Below are positions 1-8,842 of a stretch of 64,000 bases of DNA, in pieces. This stretch comes from Boseongicola sp. SB0665_bin_10. GTDB taxonomy: Bacteria > Pseudomonadota > Alphaproteobacteria > Rhodobacterales > Rhodobacteraceae. Made by a program: the position numbers and the translations under genes. The stretch is taken from contig VXSG01000119.1 in NCBI GenBank assembly GCA_009838075.1, positions 56,636 to 120,635 on the forward strand, read 5' to 3'. Under the pieces are notes generated by a model, which saw nothing but the letters and a program-made list of their open reading frames with translations, did not search any database and was not told where the DNA came from. How positions within the stretch are numbered: the first letter of the stretch is position 1; each line of letters opens with the position of its first letter.

Positions 1-1
1 C

Positions 2-562
2 GGCCTTTCCAGGGAACGAGTCGGGTCGGAATTGAAGCGGCTGCTGAACGCCCCAGACCCCGTACAAGCGGTTGCGGGGCTGCGTTCGTCCGGGGTCCTG
101 GCGGCGGTCCTGCCGGGTTCCTGCGATAGCGCGCTTGGCAATCTGGTCGCGGTTGAACGAGGTCAGGGCGTTGCAGCGGACCCGATGCGTCGCCTGGCGG
201 TGATGGGTGGTGACGGGTTGGCGGCACGGTTGAATCTGTCGCTTCGAGAAGCGAAACGGCTAAGCGACGTGAAGGCGCATGGCGAGACGGATCCAGGCGA
301 AGCGGGGTATCGCCTTGGCGCTGAAGCGGCTCTGGACGCCATGCTCGCGGCATGCGCCGTCTCGGGACGGCCGTTCACGGCGGAGACACGGGAGCTGATC
401 GAGCATGGTGCGGCACAGGCATTTCCGGTCAAGGCGGCGGATCTGTTGCCGGCATTCGAGGGGCCAGCCCTTGGCAAGGCCCTTGACGGGCTGGAGCGGA
501 AATGGATCGCGTCCGGCTTTGAACTGGGCCGCGAGGATTTGCTGGCCCTGGCCACGGGATGA
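2..562 (+). CDS. CCA tRNA nucleotidyltransferase / poly(A) polymerase family protein, C-terminal part
   Basis: This is the C-terminal portion of a class II CCA-adding enzyme or poly(A) polymerase family protein (COG0617), which adds or repairs the 3' CCA of tRNA. The frame is open from base 2, so the gene begins outside the window. Before the first in-frame possible start the frame reads GLSRERVGSELKRLLNAPDP, the helical segment that follows the nucleotidyltransferase head in this family. The catalytic head with its DxD motif is off-window, so activity cannot be judged. The gene ends 168 bp before the ABC exporter pair and is on the same strand. The call rests on the helical-domain pattern alone. 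Confidence 0.75.
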   Translation, partial: GLSRERVGSELKRLLNAPDPVQAVAGLRSSGVLAAVLPGSCDSALGNLVAVERGQGVAADPMRRLAVMGGDGLAARLNLSLREAKRLSDVKAHGETDPGEAGYRLGAEAALDAMLAACAVSGRPFTAETRELIEHGAAQAFPVKAADLLPAFEGPALGKALDGLERKWIASGFELGREDLLALATG

Positions 563-730
563 CTCTTGCGATCAATCAGGATAGATCGGCGGAGGCCGCC
601 ACCCGTGTGGTGCAGAACGGTCGACGGGAACGGCCATGCGCCGTCTCGGCGAGTCCTTTTTGCCGCGGCATGAGCGTCCCGCTGTCTCGTTGTTTCACGT
701 TCTGCCCGCCCAAACCAAGGTGCAAGCGAC

Positions 731-2578
731 ATGTTTCGCTTTTTTGAAAATCTCGTCGATCCCTATTGCGACTATCCGCAGGAGGATCATCCGCCGAAGA
801 AGCTCTGGCCGTTCATGAACGACTACGCGCGTCCGTTCCGGAAGGTTCTTGCGGCTACGGCGGTCCTGGCAGTTGCCGTCGCGGCCGTGGAGATTTGGCT
901 GATCTCGTATATCGGGCGGCTTGTTGACCTGCTGGCGGCCACGGATCCCGGGACGTTCTGGCGGGAGCACGGGATCGAAATGATCCTCGTCGGGCTCTTT
1001 TTGCTGACTGTTCGCCCCTTGCTGCAACTCCTTGACGTCGGGCTGCTCAACAACGCCATCCTGCCGAATTTCGGAACGCTCATCAGGTGGCGGTCGCATG
1101 GCCATGTCCTGCGGCAATCCGTCGGCTGGTTCGAAGAGGATTTTGCGGGCCGGATCGCGAACCGGATCATGCAGACCCCGCCCGCTGCGGGAGAGGCGGT
1201 CTTCCATATCTTCGACGCGCTGACATTCGCCACGGCCTACGTGGCGGGGGCCCTGATTCTCTTGGGCGATGCAGACGCACGGCTCGCGATTCCGCTGCTT
1301 GTCTGGCTGCTTTTGTACGGGCTCCTGATTCGCTGGACGGTGGTCCGGGTCGGACCGGCCAGCCAGGCCGCATCAGACGCACGCAGTGCGGTGACCGGCA
1401 GGGTCGTGGACAGCTACACCAACATTCACAGCGTCAAGATGTTCGCCCACACCTCGACAGAGCGAGAATATGCGCGGGAAGCGATCGAGCACGCGCGACG
1501 GACCTTGCAGGCCGAAATGCGCATCTACACGCGGATGGACCTCGGCCTGACGTTGATCAACGGGTACCTTGTCGTGTCGGTTGTCGGGTGGGCGATCTGG
1601 CTCTGGTCGATGGGGGCGGCAAGCATCGGAGCGGTGGCGATCGCCACTTCATTGGTCCTGCGGCTGAATGCCATGACCGGATGGATCATGTGGGCGTTGA
1701 CGAGTTTCTTCCGCAATCTCGGCATCGTGGCGGAGGGAATGGAGACGATCGCCCAGCCGATCACCCTGGTCGATCATCCTGGCGCCAAGCCGCTCGATCC
1801 GGGGCCAGGGCGCATCGAGTTCGATGCGGTTGCCCACCATTACGGTCGGCGGGCGGGTGGCCTGGTGAGGATCGACCACGTGATTGAACCCGGAGAGAAG
1901 GTCGGGCTGGTGGGACGGTCGGGATCCGGCAAGTCGACGTTTGTCAAGCTGCTCCTGCGATTCTACGACGTCGAGAGCGGGACCATCCGTGTAGACGGGC
2001 AGGACATATCGCGCGTGACGCAGGACAGCCTTCGTGCGCGCATCGGGATGGTTCAACAGGAAAACTCGCTGCTGCACCGGTCGGTGCGGGACAACATTCT
2101 TTACGGCCGACCGGACGCCACGGAAGAAATGGTGATCAGGGCGGCAAGGCAGGCCGAGGCCTGCGATTTCATCCTGGGTCTGGAGGACCCCGAAGGCCGG
2201 ACCGGGTTCGATGCGCATGTCGGCGAGCGGGGCGTGAAGCTCTCGGGAGGCCAGCGCCAACGGATAGCGCTGGCACGAGTCATCCTGAAAGATGCGCCGA
2301 TTCTCGTGCTCGACGAGGCCACGAGTGCGCTGGACAGCGAGGTCGAGGCCGCGATTCAGGACGCCCTTCATGGCATGATGGAAGGCAAGACGGTGATCGC
2401 CGTCGCGCACCGGCTTTCGACGATCGCGCGGATGGACCGGATCGTGGTTCTGGATGAAGGCAAGATTGTCGAAACCGGCAGCCACGCCTCGCTGCTTGCG
2501 AAGGGTGGTCTGTATGCCGGCTTCTGGAGGCGGCAGTCCGGCGGGTTCATAGCAACTGATCTCGAGGCGGCCGAATGA
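731..2578 (+). CDS. ABC exporter half-transporter (permease fused to ATPase), first of a pair
   Basis: A 615-residue MsbA-like ABC half-transporter. An N-terminal six-helix export domain occupies about residues 35-330 and an ATPase domain follows. Walker A GRSGSGKST, signature LSGGQRQRIALARVI, Walker B ILVLDEATSALDSE and the switch histidine in AVAHRLSTI are all present, so the nucleotide-binding site looks competent. Its stop overlaps the start of a second half-transporter by 4 bp (ATGA), indicating translational coupling and probably a heterodimer in the inner membrane. The substrate (lipid, drug or peptide) cannot be read from the sequence. The ATG at 731 gives the MFRFFENLVDPY N-terminus that I recall as typical of alphaproteobacterial members. 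Confidence 0.9.
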   Translation: MFRFFENLVDPYCDYPQEDHPPKKLWPFMNDYARPFRKVLAATAVLAVAVAAVEIWLISYIGRLVDLLAATDPGTFWREHGIEMILVGLFLLTVRPLLQLLDVGLLNNAILPNFGTLIRWRSHGHVLRQSVGWFEEDFAGRIANRIMQTPPAAGEAVFHIFDALTFATAYVAGALILLGDADARLAIPLLVWLLLYGLLIRWTVVRVGPASQAASDARSAVTGRVVDSYTNIHSVKMFAHTSTEREYAREAIEHARRTLQAEMRIYTRMDLGLTLINGYLVVSVVGWAIWLWSMGAASIGAVAIATSLVLRLNAMTGWIMWALTSFFRNLGIVAEGMETIAQPITLVDHPGAKPLDPGPGRIEFDAVAHHYGRRAGGLVRIDHVIEPGEKVGLVGRSGSGKSTFVKLLLRFYDVESGTIRVDGQDISRVTQDSLRARIGMVQQENSLLHRSVRDNILYGRPDATEEMVIRAARQAEACDFILGLEDPEGRTGFDAHVGERGVKLSGGQRQRIALARVILKDAPILVLDEATSALDSEVEAAIQDALHGMMEGKTVIAVAHRLSTIARMDRIVVLDEGKIVETGSHASLLAKGGLYAGFWRRQSGGFIATDLEAAE

Positions 2579-4413
2579 TACGCGGCGCCGGTCGCCTGAT
2601 TGACGCCTTCCGCGCGGCCGACGGGCCGCCGCCGAGAAACCTTGGCGCCTTCATGGTCTGGGGCCTGAAGGGCGCGTTCCCGACGCTGACCGCTGCCGCA
2701 GCGGTTTCGGCAACCGCCGGGACGCTTGAGGTCCTGACGGCATTGATACTTGGCCACGTGATCGACACGGCGCTGGCCTCCACACCGGACACGTTCTTCT
2801 CCGTGAACTGGGCACTGGCCGTCGGTGTGGCGGCATTCTTCCTGGTCGCGCGGCCGGTCGTCTTCGGGCTGAGCTCGATTGCGAACGCAGTCGTGATCCT
2901 GCCCAATCTCAATCCGCTGGTGCTTACCCGACTTCACCGATGGACACTGGGGCAGTCGGTCACGTTCTTCGACAACGACTTCGCCGGACGGATCGCCCAA
3001 AAGCAGATGCAGACGGCTCGCGCACTCACGGATGTCACGAGCGAGGTGATCAACGTCCTCTTCTTTGCGCTGGCCTCGCTGATCGCCTCCGCGCTTCTGC
3101 TGACCGCCATCAACGGATGGATGGCGCTCGCCCTGTTCGTGTGGCTTTGCGGCTATCTCTACATGGTGCGCTGGTTCATGCCGCGCATCCGCATGCGGTC
3201 CCGGTCCCGCGCCGGCGCGCGCGCGATGGTCACCGGACAGGTTGTCGACACGATCACGAACATAAAGACCGTGAAGCTATTTGCGCACGCCAATCACGAG
3301 GAGCGCGCGGCGATCGACGCGGTGAGGGAGTTTCGCGAGCGCGCGCTTGACTACGGTTCCCTGGCAGCGGCTTTCCGGATTTGCCTCATTTCGGTGGCGG
3401 GCATGGTTCCGGTTCTGCTCATTGGCGGCACGCTGTGGTTCTGGAGCCGGGGAGTCGCGAGCCCGGGCGACGTCGTGGCAGCGGGCGCAATCTCGATTCG
3501 GATCGCGCAGATGACTGGCTGGGTCAGCCACGTCCTGATGGCGATCTACGGGAATGTCGGCGAAGTCGAGGACGGGATGAACACGTTGACTGCTCCCCAC
3601 GGCCTGACAGACGGGCCCGAGGCGGAGACGCTCGAACTTCGTGCGCCGACCATCGAGTTCAGGAGCGTGAGCTTTGCCTACGGACGTGCGGCGGGTGGAG
3701 TGGACAGGATCAACCTGACCATTGCGCCGGGCGAAAAGCTCGGGATCGTCGGCGCGAGCGGCGCCGGCAAGTCGACCCTGGTTGCGCTTCTTCTGAGGCT
3801 CTATGACGCGGAATCAGGCAGCGTTCTCGTGTCAGGACGCGATGTCCGGTCGGTGACGCAGGAAAGTCTCCGCCGACAGATCGGCATGGTCACGCAGGAG
3901 ACGGCGATGTTCAATCGCTCGGCGCGCGAGAACATCCTCTACGGCCGGCCCGATGCGACCAGGGCGGAGATGGTCGCCGCCGCCCGCCGTGCCGAGGCAC
4001 ACGACTTCATCCTGGACCTCGAGGACCACTTCGGACGGAGGGGCTATGACGCCCATCTCGGGGAGCGTGGCGTAAAGCTCTCTGGCGGGCAGCGACAGCG
4101 CATCGCGCTTGCGCGGGCCATTCTGAAGGACGCACCGATCCTGGTGCTGGACGAGGCGACAAGCGCCTTGGATTCGGAGGTCGAGGCCTCGATTCAACTG
4201 GCGCTGGAGGCCGTCATGGCCGGCAAGACCGTTCTCGCGATCGCGCATCGCCTGTCGACGATCGCGCAGATGAACCGGATCGTCGTGTTGCACGAGGGAA
4301 ATGTCGCGGAAACCGGAACCCATGACGTGTTGCTGGCCGCGAACGGGCTCTACGCCAGATTCTGGCGGCGCCAATCTGGCGGATTCATCGGCATTCGGGA
4401 GGCTGCCGAATAG
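2575..4413 (+). CDS. ABC exporter half-transporter, second of a pair
   Basis: A 612-residue paralogue of the preceding gene with the same architecture: export membrane domain, then ATPase. Walker A GASGAGKST, signature LSGGQRQRIALARAI, DEATSALDSE and AIAHRLSTI are intact. Both subunits therefore carry apparently complete catalytic motifs, unlike asymmetric heterodimers in which one site is degenerate. It starts inside the last codons of the upstream gene. No T-rich terminator is visible directly after it. The partner in an exported-substrate pathway is unknown, and the nearby L,D-transpeptidases do not show a functional link. Confidence 0.9.
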   Translation: MIRGAGRLIDAFRAADGPPPRNLGAFMVWGLKGAFPTLTAAAAVSATAGTLEVLTALILGHVIDTALASTPDTFFSVNWALAVGVAAFFLVARPVVFGLSSIANAVVILPNLNPLVLTRLHRWTLGQSVTFFDNDFAGRIAQKQMQTARALTDVTSEVINVLFFALASLIASALLLTAINGWMALALFVWLCGYLYMVRWFMPRIRMRSRSRAGARAMVTGQVVDTITNIKTVKLFAHANHEERAAIDAVREFRERALDYGSLAAAFRICLISVAGMVPVLLIGGTLWFWSRGVASPGDVVAAGAISIRIAQMTGWVSHVLMAIYGNVGEVEDGMNTLTAPHGLTDGPEAETLELRAPTIEFRSVSFAYGRAAGGVDRINLTIAPGEKLGIVGASGAGKSTLVALLLRLYDAESGSVLVSGRDVRSVTQESLRRQIGMVTQETAMFNRSARENILYGRPDATRAEMVAAARRAEAHDFILDLEDHFGRRGYDAHLGERGVKLSGGQRQRIALARAILKDAPILVLDEATSALDSEVEASIQLALEAVMAGKTVLAIAHRLSTIAQMNRIVVLHEGNVAETGTHDVLLAANGLYARFWRRQSGGFIGIREAAE

Positions 4414-4658
4414 GCGATTCCATCATGGGGACAGGGGCTCGAGGGTCTGCCGGATCAGGGGCGGGAGCAGGGATCGGCGCCAAGCGGCATCCTGGTGTCG
4501 CCCGACCGTCGCGGCATTCGCGCCTTGCAGGGCAGGGCAAGCCGAACGGGCTCATGTGTCCTCGGCCCTGGGCTCGGCAACGGCCATCTTGATCGAAGCG
4601 GTTTGCTTCATCGCGGCTTTCGTCTATTGTTTCACGCGAGGCAGAATTCAGGTAGAAC

Positions 4659-5168
4659 ATGCGAACGGCTTTCAGATTCTGCGTGCTGGTTGCGCTTGTC
4701 CTCTCGCTGGCGGGCTGCGCATCAAAGTTTCGGCGCTATGACGGGCCAAAGGTGACCCATGTCACCGTCCACAAGGGCGCGCGGACCATGAATCTCCATC
4801 ACGGAGACAAGGTCCTCAGGTCATACGAGGTCGATCTGGGCTTCGCGCCGGAAGGTGACAAGAAGGAAGAGGGTGACGGGAGGACGCCAGAAGGCTCCTA
4901 TTACGTGAATCGGCGCAACCCAAACAGCAAGTTCCACCTTTCCCTGGGCATCAACTATCCGAACGAGGAAGACCTCGCCGAAGCCAAGGCAATGGGCGTC
5001 AATCCCGGCAGCGACATCTTCATTCACGGCCGAGGTCCCTGGAGTCCCTGGCGGGCCATTCGTCGGCGGCCCGACTGGACATGGGGCTGCATCGCCGTCA
5101 CCAATTCCGAGATGGAGCAAGTCTACGCAATGGTGCACGACGGCACGCCGGTCCGCATCCATCAATGA
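4659..5168 (+). CDS. L,D-transpeptidase (YkuD domain) lipoprotein
   Basis: A 169-residue secreted lipoprotein. The N-terminus is a lipoprotein signal peptide with lipobox LAGC at about residues 18-21. The rest is a YkuD domain with the catalytic signature: His123 in IFIHGRGP and Cys144 in WGCIAVTN. YkuD enzymes form 3-3 peptidoglycan cross-links or attach proteins to the wall in the periplasm. It is followed only 7 bp later by the convergent CAP lipoprotein gene. A second YkuD protein is encoded at 5890. The 245 bp upstream (4414-4658) hold no gene I can support. Confidence 0.88.
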   Translation: MRTAFRFCVLVALVLSLAGCASKFRRYDGPKVTHVTVHKGARTMNLHHGDKVLRSYEVDLGFAPEGDKKEEGDGRTPEGSYYVNRRNPNSKFHLSLGINYPNEEDLAEAKAMGVNPGSDIFIHGRGPWSPWRAIRRRPDWTWGCIAVTNSEMEQVYAMVHDGTPVRIHQ

Positions 5169-5175
5169 AGTGCCG

Positions 5176-5760
5176 CTACTGCGACGCTGTTTCGACTTCG
5201 CCTTCGTCTCCCGTTCCGGCCGCCGGTTCGCCCATGACAAGCGTCCACCAGATCTTGCCCGATGATTCCTGGTGCCAGGCGAAGCCGATGTCGCGGGCAC
5301 GTGGATCGAGGATCACTTGCCGGGCCTCCAGCTTTTCCATCCACGCCGAGAGCGTCTCAAGTTCGGTTTCATAGGTTTCGGAGATGTTCTCGCCGAGGAG
5401 CCGGCCTGGATACCCGGTGCGGGCCGCGCGGTCCAGCGGGCTGGAGCCGTCAGACCCGAAGTGCCAGGGCCGGTTCTGGACCGACATGTCAAGCGCGTGG
5501 GTCTTTGCCGCGGCGTTGAGATGCGCAGACAGCGCGACGGGCGCCAGCCCGCGCGCCTGACGCAAGATGTTGACGGAATCGAGCATGCGGAACTGGATTC
5601 GAGCCTGGTCGCCGTCACTGATCTGGTAGACTTGGGGCACCGGCCTTCCGTCCGGTCCGAAGACCGGTTCGTTTTCCTCACAGGATGCGAGGAACAGGGC
5701 AACGATCAGCAGGCACGTACGGAACATCTTCGACCGCGATAGCAGAGGTGATCCGTCCAT
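5176..5760 (-). CDS. CAP (SCP/PR1) domain lipoprotein
   Basis: A CAP-superfamily secreted protein, recognisable from LDSVNILRQARGLAPVALS, a histidine-containing KTHALDMS segment, HFGSDGSS and GENISETYET. Bacterial CAP lipoproteins are envelope proteins with poorly known functions, some linked to wall remodelling. The signal peptide ends in the lipobox FLASC. I chose the ATG at 5760, giving an MDGSPLLSRSK leader, because GAGGAA lies 10 nt upstream; ATG 5727 is the alternative, and the frame stays open to 6111 without further support. It lies between two L,D-transpeptidase genes, consistent with a cell-wall role, but that link is inference. Confidence 0.8.
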   Translation of the reverse strand: MDGSPLLSRSKMFRTCLLIVALFLASCEENEPVFGPDGRPVPQVYQISDGDQARIQFRMLDSVNILRQARGLAPVALSAHLNAAAKTHALDMSVQNRPWHFGSDGSSPLDRAARTGYPGRLLGENISETYETELETLSAWMEKLEARQVILDPRARDIGFAWHQESSGKIWWTLVMGEPAAGTGDEGEVETASQ

Positions 5761-5889
5761 ACCTGCATGTTTCCTCGGGTTCAAACATAGAGAAGCCCGA
5801 CCCGCGGAGTGACGCCACCGTGAATTGAGTTCGGCCGGCACTTCCCGTATGCTCGCCGCTGAACTGAAACGTCGAATCAGGAGACGGCC

Positions 5890-6471
5890 TTGGCACGTGA
5901 TCCCCTTTCGCGCCGCGCGTTTCTGGCGGCTTCCGTCGCGGCGATGGCCGCGCCGGCGGTCGCCCAGCAGGGAACCACCGAATTTCGGGGTTCGGTTGCG
6001 GGGATGGTTCGGCGAAATGCGTCCGGTTTCAGGGCCCTGGACTGGCAGCCCTACTTCGACAACACCCGCAATGGCGCGATCCTCGTGGACCTGTCCGCGC
6101 GCGCGCTTCACTACTGGAACGACAACCAGTCAATCTACAAGCTCTATCCAACCAGCGTGCCGATGTCGGAAGACCTGACCCGAAGGGGACACACGCGGGT
6201 GGTGGGAAAGGTCGAGGGTCCGGACTGGCGGCCGACGCCGGCAATGAAGGAACGGAATCCCGAATGGCCGGACTACGTGCCGCCCGGGCCCGACAATCCG
6301 CTCGGAACGCATGCAATATATCTGAGCTGGACCTATTATCGCATCCACGGCACGCATGACACGCGCAAGATCGGCCGCCGGTCGTCGAATGGCTGCATCG
6401 GCCTGTACAACGAACACATCTCGGAACTCTATGGCCTCGCAAAGATCGGGACGAAGGTCTTGGTGATCTGA
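5890..6471 (+). CDS. L,D-transpeptidase (YkuD domain) with Tat-like signal
   Basis: A 193-residue YkuD-domain protein. The N-terminus RDPLSRRAFLAASVAAM resembles a twin-arginine export signal with an AVAQ cleavage site. Catalytic residues are visible as His153 in YRIHGTHD and Cys169 in SNGCIGLYN. This active-site layout (HGTH...SSNGC) is that of the classical ErfK/YbiS-type L,D-transpeptidases and differs from the lipoprotein at 4659. The start is TTG at 5890, preceded by AGGAGA 6-7 nt away. It should act in the periplasm on peptidoglycan. Its end is 28 bp from the convergent hemH stop. Confidence 0.88.
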   Translation: MARDPLSRRAFLAASVAAMAAPAVAQQGTTEFRGSVAGMVRRNASGFRALDWQPYFDNTRNGAILVDLSARALHYWNDNQSIYKLYPTSVPMSEDLTRRGHTRVVGKVEGPDWRPTPAMKERNPEWPDYVPPGPDNPLGTHAIYLSWTYYRIHGTHDTRKIGRRSSNGCIGLYNEHISELYGLAKIGTKVLVI

Positions 6472-6499
6472 AGACGGTGGTGCGGCGCTTTGCCGAGGG

Positions 6500-7543
6500 T
6501 CAGCCGGCCCAGCCCTCGATGTGCTCTTCGACGATGGCCGCAAGCGCCGCTATATGGGCATCATCGTCGTTGAGGCAGGGAATGTAGTTGAAATTCTCGC
6601 CACCGGCATTCTCGAAGCTCTCGCGGATTTCGCCGTTGATTTCCTCAAGCGTCTCGATGCAGTCGGCCGCAAATGCGGGCGCAACCACTGCAACGCTCTT
6701 CCGCCCGGACCTTGCAAGGTCTGCCACCTTGTCGACCGTGTAGGGCTTGAGCCACTCCTCGGGTCCGAAGCGGGACTGGAACGTCGTGACAATGCGGCTG
6801 TCCGGCCAACCGAGGCGTTCCTTCAGGAGTCGCGTCGTCTTCTGGCATTGGCAGTGATATGGGTCGCCTTCCGTCAGATAGCGCTCGGGCATGCCGTGAT
6901 ATGAACAGACAAGGATGTCTGGCGCGGCGTTCGACGCAGCCACGGCGCGCTCGACGGATCGGGCCAGCGCGTCGATGAACGACGGATGGTCGAAATATGC
7001 CGAAACCGTGCGGACCGCAGGCTGCCACTTTTCGGCCATGAGCGAGCGGAAGAACTGGTCGTTCGCCGTGGCGGTGGTGGCGCCGGCGTACTGGGGGTAC
7101 AGCGGAAAGAAGAGAATCCTGCGACATCCGTGCTCGATGAGCGAGCGAACCCTCGATCCTGTCGAAGGGTTGCCGTACCGCATGCAGAATTCGACGAGGA
7201 CACGGTCACCGTAACGTCCGGCAAGCGCGCACTTCATCTTGGCGGCCTGCGCCTTGGTTATCGTCAATAGCGGGCTTTCCCCGGCCGCCTCGTTCCAAAT
7301 CGACTTGTACGCCGCCCCGGACGTGAAAGGGCGGCGCGACAGGATGACGGCCTGGAGCAGCGGCTGCCACTTCCACGGCGCGTAGTCGATGACCCGGCGG
7401 TCGGAAAGGAACTCGTTCAGGTAGCGTCGCATCGACCAGTAGTCGTACCCGTCCGGCGTGCCGAGATTCGCCAGGAGCACGCCGGTTCTTTCCGGCTGTG
7501 CTTCCGGGTGGCCTGGCGGCAATCGGGCGCTGTTCTCCGTCAT
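6500..7543 (-). CDS. hemH: ferrochelatase
   Basis: HemH inserts Fe2+ into protoporphyrin IX, the last step of haem synthesis. The family pattern is clear: GVLLANLGTPDG near the N-terminus, FFPLYPQYAGATTA, the catalytic histidine in CSYHGMPERY, and TFQSRFGPEEWLKPYT with the conserved acidic residues. The length of about 347 residues is normal for bacteria. I use ATG 7543. A GTG at 7561 would add six residues (MVDGGT) and cannot be excluded, since neither start has a strong ribosome site. It is convergent with the L,D-transpeptidase gene at 5890. Confidence 0.95.
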   Translation of the reverse strand: MTENSARLPPGHPEAQPERTGVLLANLGTPDGYDYWSMRRYLNEFLSDRRVIDYAPWKWQPLLQAVILSRRPFTSGAAYKSIWNEAAGESPLLTITKAQAAKMKCALAGRYGDRVLVEFCMRYGNPSTGSRVRSLIEHGCRRILFFPLYPQYAGATTATANDQFFRSLMAEKWQPAVRTVSAYFDHPSFIDALARSVERAVAASNAAPDILVCSYHGMPERYLTEGDPYHCQCQKTTRLLKERLGWPDSRIVTTFQSRFGPEEWLKPYTVDKVADLARSGRKSVAVVAPAFAADCIETLEEINGEIRESFENAGGENFNYIPCLNDDDAHIAALAAIVEEHIEGWAG

Positions 7544-7622
7544 CGTGCCGCCATCCACCACAGCCGCCCGTTCTTGTCCAGCGGCGCCACGGAGCCGCGG
7601 CCGGGCAAGCCGTTGCCGCGGG

Positions 7623-8441
7623 CTACCGTTTCAGTCGGGATTCCGTCACGCCGAGGGCCTCCGCGAGCCGGATGTCGGCAGTTCCGGGCCGGAGCGGCTC
7701 TTGCTGGTTTGCGGCAGGAGCCCAGCCAGTCAGGAAGACCATTTCGAACGTCGCGACCAGGTAGTCGTCATCGGAAAAGTTCTGTCGGTAAATTCTTTCG
7801 GTTTCGCGAAAGATCTCCCGGGAAGGCATGGACGTGCTGCGGGTCGCAAGAGCGTTGGTCTCGCCCATCCCTCGCAGGTCGCTTGCCAGTCTGGCGATGT
7901 CGGGGTAGCGGACCGTCGTGCTGACGCTGTCGGCGACGGGAAGGGCAAGGCCGGCGCGCTGAAGCAGTCCGCCTAGGCTGGCGATGTCTGCCATCGGGAG
8001 GACGCGCGGGGAAAGGCCGCCTGAAACACGGGTCTCTGCCTCGGCCAGCGACGCGCGGAGCTCGTGCAGCGTAGCGCCGCCGAACGTCACGCCGAGGAAC
8101 ATGCCGTCGGGCGCGAGCGCGAGGCGGGACTGGACGATCTGGCCAACCGGGTCGTCGGCCCAGTGCAGGCCAAAGCAGTGCAGGGCCAGGTCGTGGGCTT
8201 CGCGATCAAGCGCAAGTGCGGGGGTGTCGTCGATGCGTCGCGCCTCCGGAAACAGCGCCGCGACGGGCGGCGTCACGTGCCCGATCAGGACGGGAGCGCG
8301 AAAGTTCCTGTTCACCTCCGCGAGCCGCTCCCGGATCTCGAGCGCCGCTTCCTCGTGGAGAAATCGCACCGGTGAACGGGCCGCGCGGGCGCGGTGCAGC
8401 GCAAGCGCCCTCTGGTCGGTGATTCCTGGCGGGCCTGACAT
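7623..8441 (-). CDS. BioC/NDUFAF5-like class I methyltransferase
   Basis: A 272-residue protein of the SAM-methyltransferase group related to BioC and mitochondrial NDUFAF5. Recognisable segments are LHCFGLHWADDPVGQI, LAPDGMFLGVTFGG, LRASLAEAE, GGLSPRVLPMADI and TFEMVFLTGWAP. The glycine-rich SAM motif I normally seen early in the fold is degenerate (LIGHVTPPVAALF), which I recall as common in alphaproteobacterial members. It may be an assembly factor or hydroxylase-type relative rather than a classical methyltransferase. In related genomes a comF gene often lies between this gene and grxC; here the 140 bp in between contain no comF that I can find. Confidence 0.75.
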   Translation of the reverse strand: MSGPPGITDQRALALHRARAARSPVRFLHEEAALEIRERLAEVNRNFRAPVLIGHVTPPVAALFPEARRIDDTPALALDREAHDLALHCFGLHWADDPVGQIVQSRLALAPDGMFLGVTFGGATLHELRASLAEAETRVSGGLSPRVLPMADIASLGGLLQRAGLALPVADSVSTTVRYPDIARLASDLRGMGETNALATRSTSMPSREIFRETERIYRQNFSDDDYLVATFEMVFLTGWAPAANQQEPLRPGTADIRLAEALGVTESRLKR

Positions 8442-8581
8442 GGCAACGCGAAGGTAAGAGCGGATGCCGCGATTGCAACGCGCTTTCCGCCCAGACTGTT
8501 CCAGTCGCCCTCCTGCACGCTAGCACTGGCGTGAATCAGGAAAAGCCACTACGTAGTCCTCGATTGCCTGGGGTCGGTTGA

Positions 8582-8842
8582 ATGACGACTGTGGAGATCT
8601 ATAGTTCTCCGCTTTGCGGTTATTGCCATGCGGCTAAGCGCCTGCTGACCGGCTAGGGCGTGCCGTTTGACGAGATTGACGTGATGGGCAAGCCGGAGAC
8701 ATGGCAGGAAATGACGCGACGCGCCAGCGGTCGCCGGACGGTCCCGCAGATATTCGTCGGGGATCGCCACGTGGGCGGGTATGACGACCTGTCGGCATTG
8801 GAGCGGGCCGGGAGGCTGGATCCGTTGCTGGGCGCGCAATGA
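8582..8842 (+). pseudogene. grxC: glutaredoxin 3, interrupted by an in-frame TAG stop
   Basis: The frame from ATG 8582 encodes a full-length glutaredoxin of the GrxC type: VEIYSSPLCGYCHAAKRLL with active site CGYC, then GVPFDEIDV, RRTVPQIFVG and GGYDDLSALE. Codon 25 (8654-8656) is TAG, at the position where homologues have lysine or glutamine (LL..KGV). A single base change explains it. No frameshift is present and the rest is intact. Either this is a recent nonsense mutation, an assembly error, or the 3' part is made from GTG 8660, which would lack the redox cysteines. Its last 4 bases overlap the next gene, as expected for an operon. Confidence 0.8.

Noticed and set aside
8654..8656. Amber readthrough (for example pyrrolysine) in grxC
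   Set aside because: TAG is used as an ordinary stop here (secA ends in TAG), glutaredoxins do not use pyrrolysine, and the MttB homologue in the window has no internal amber codon.
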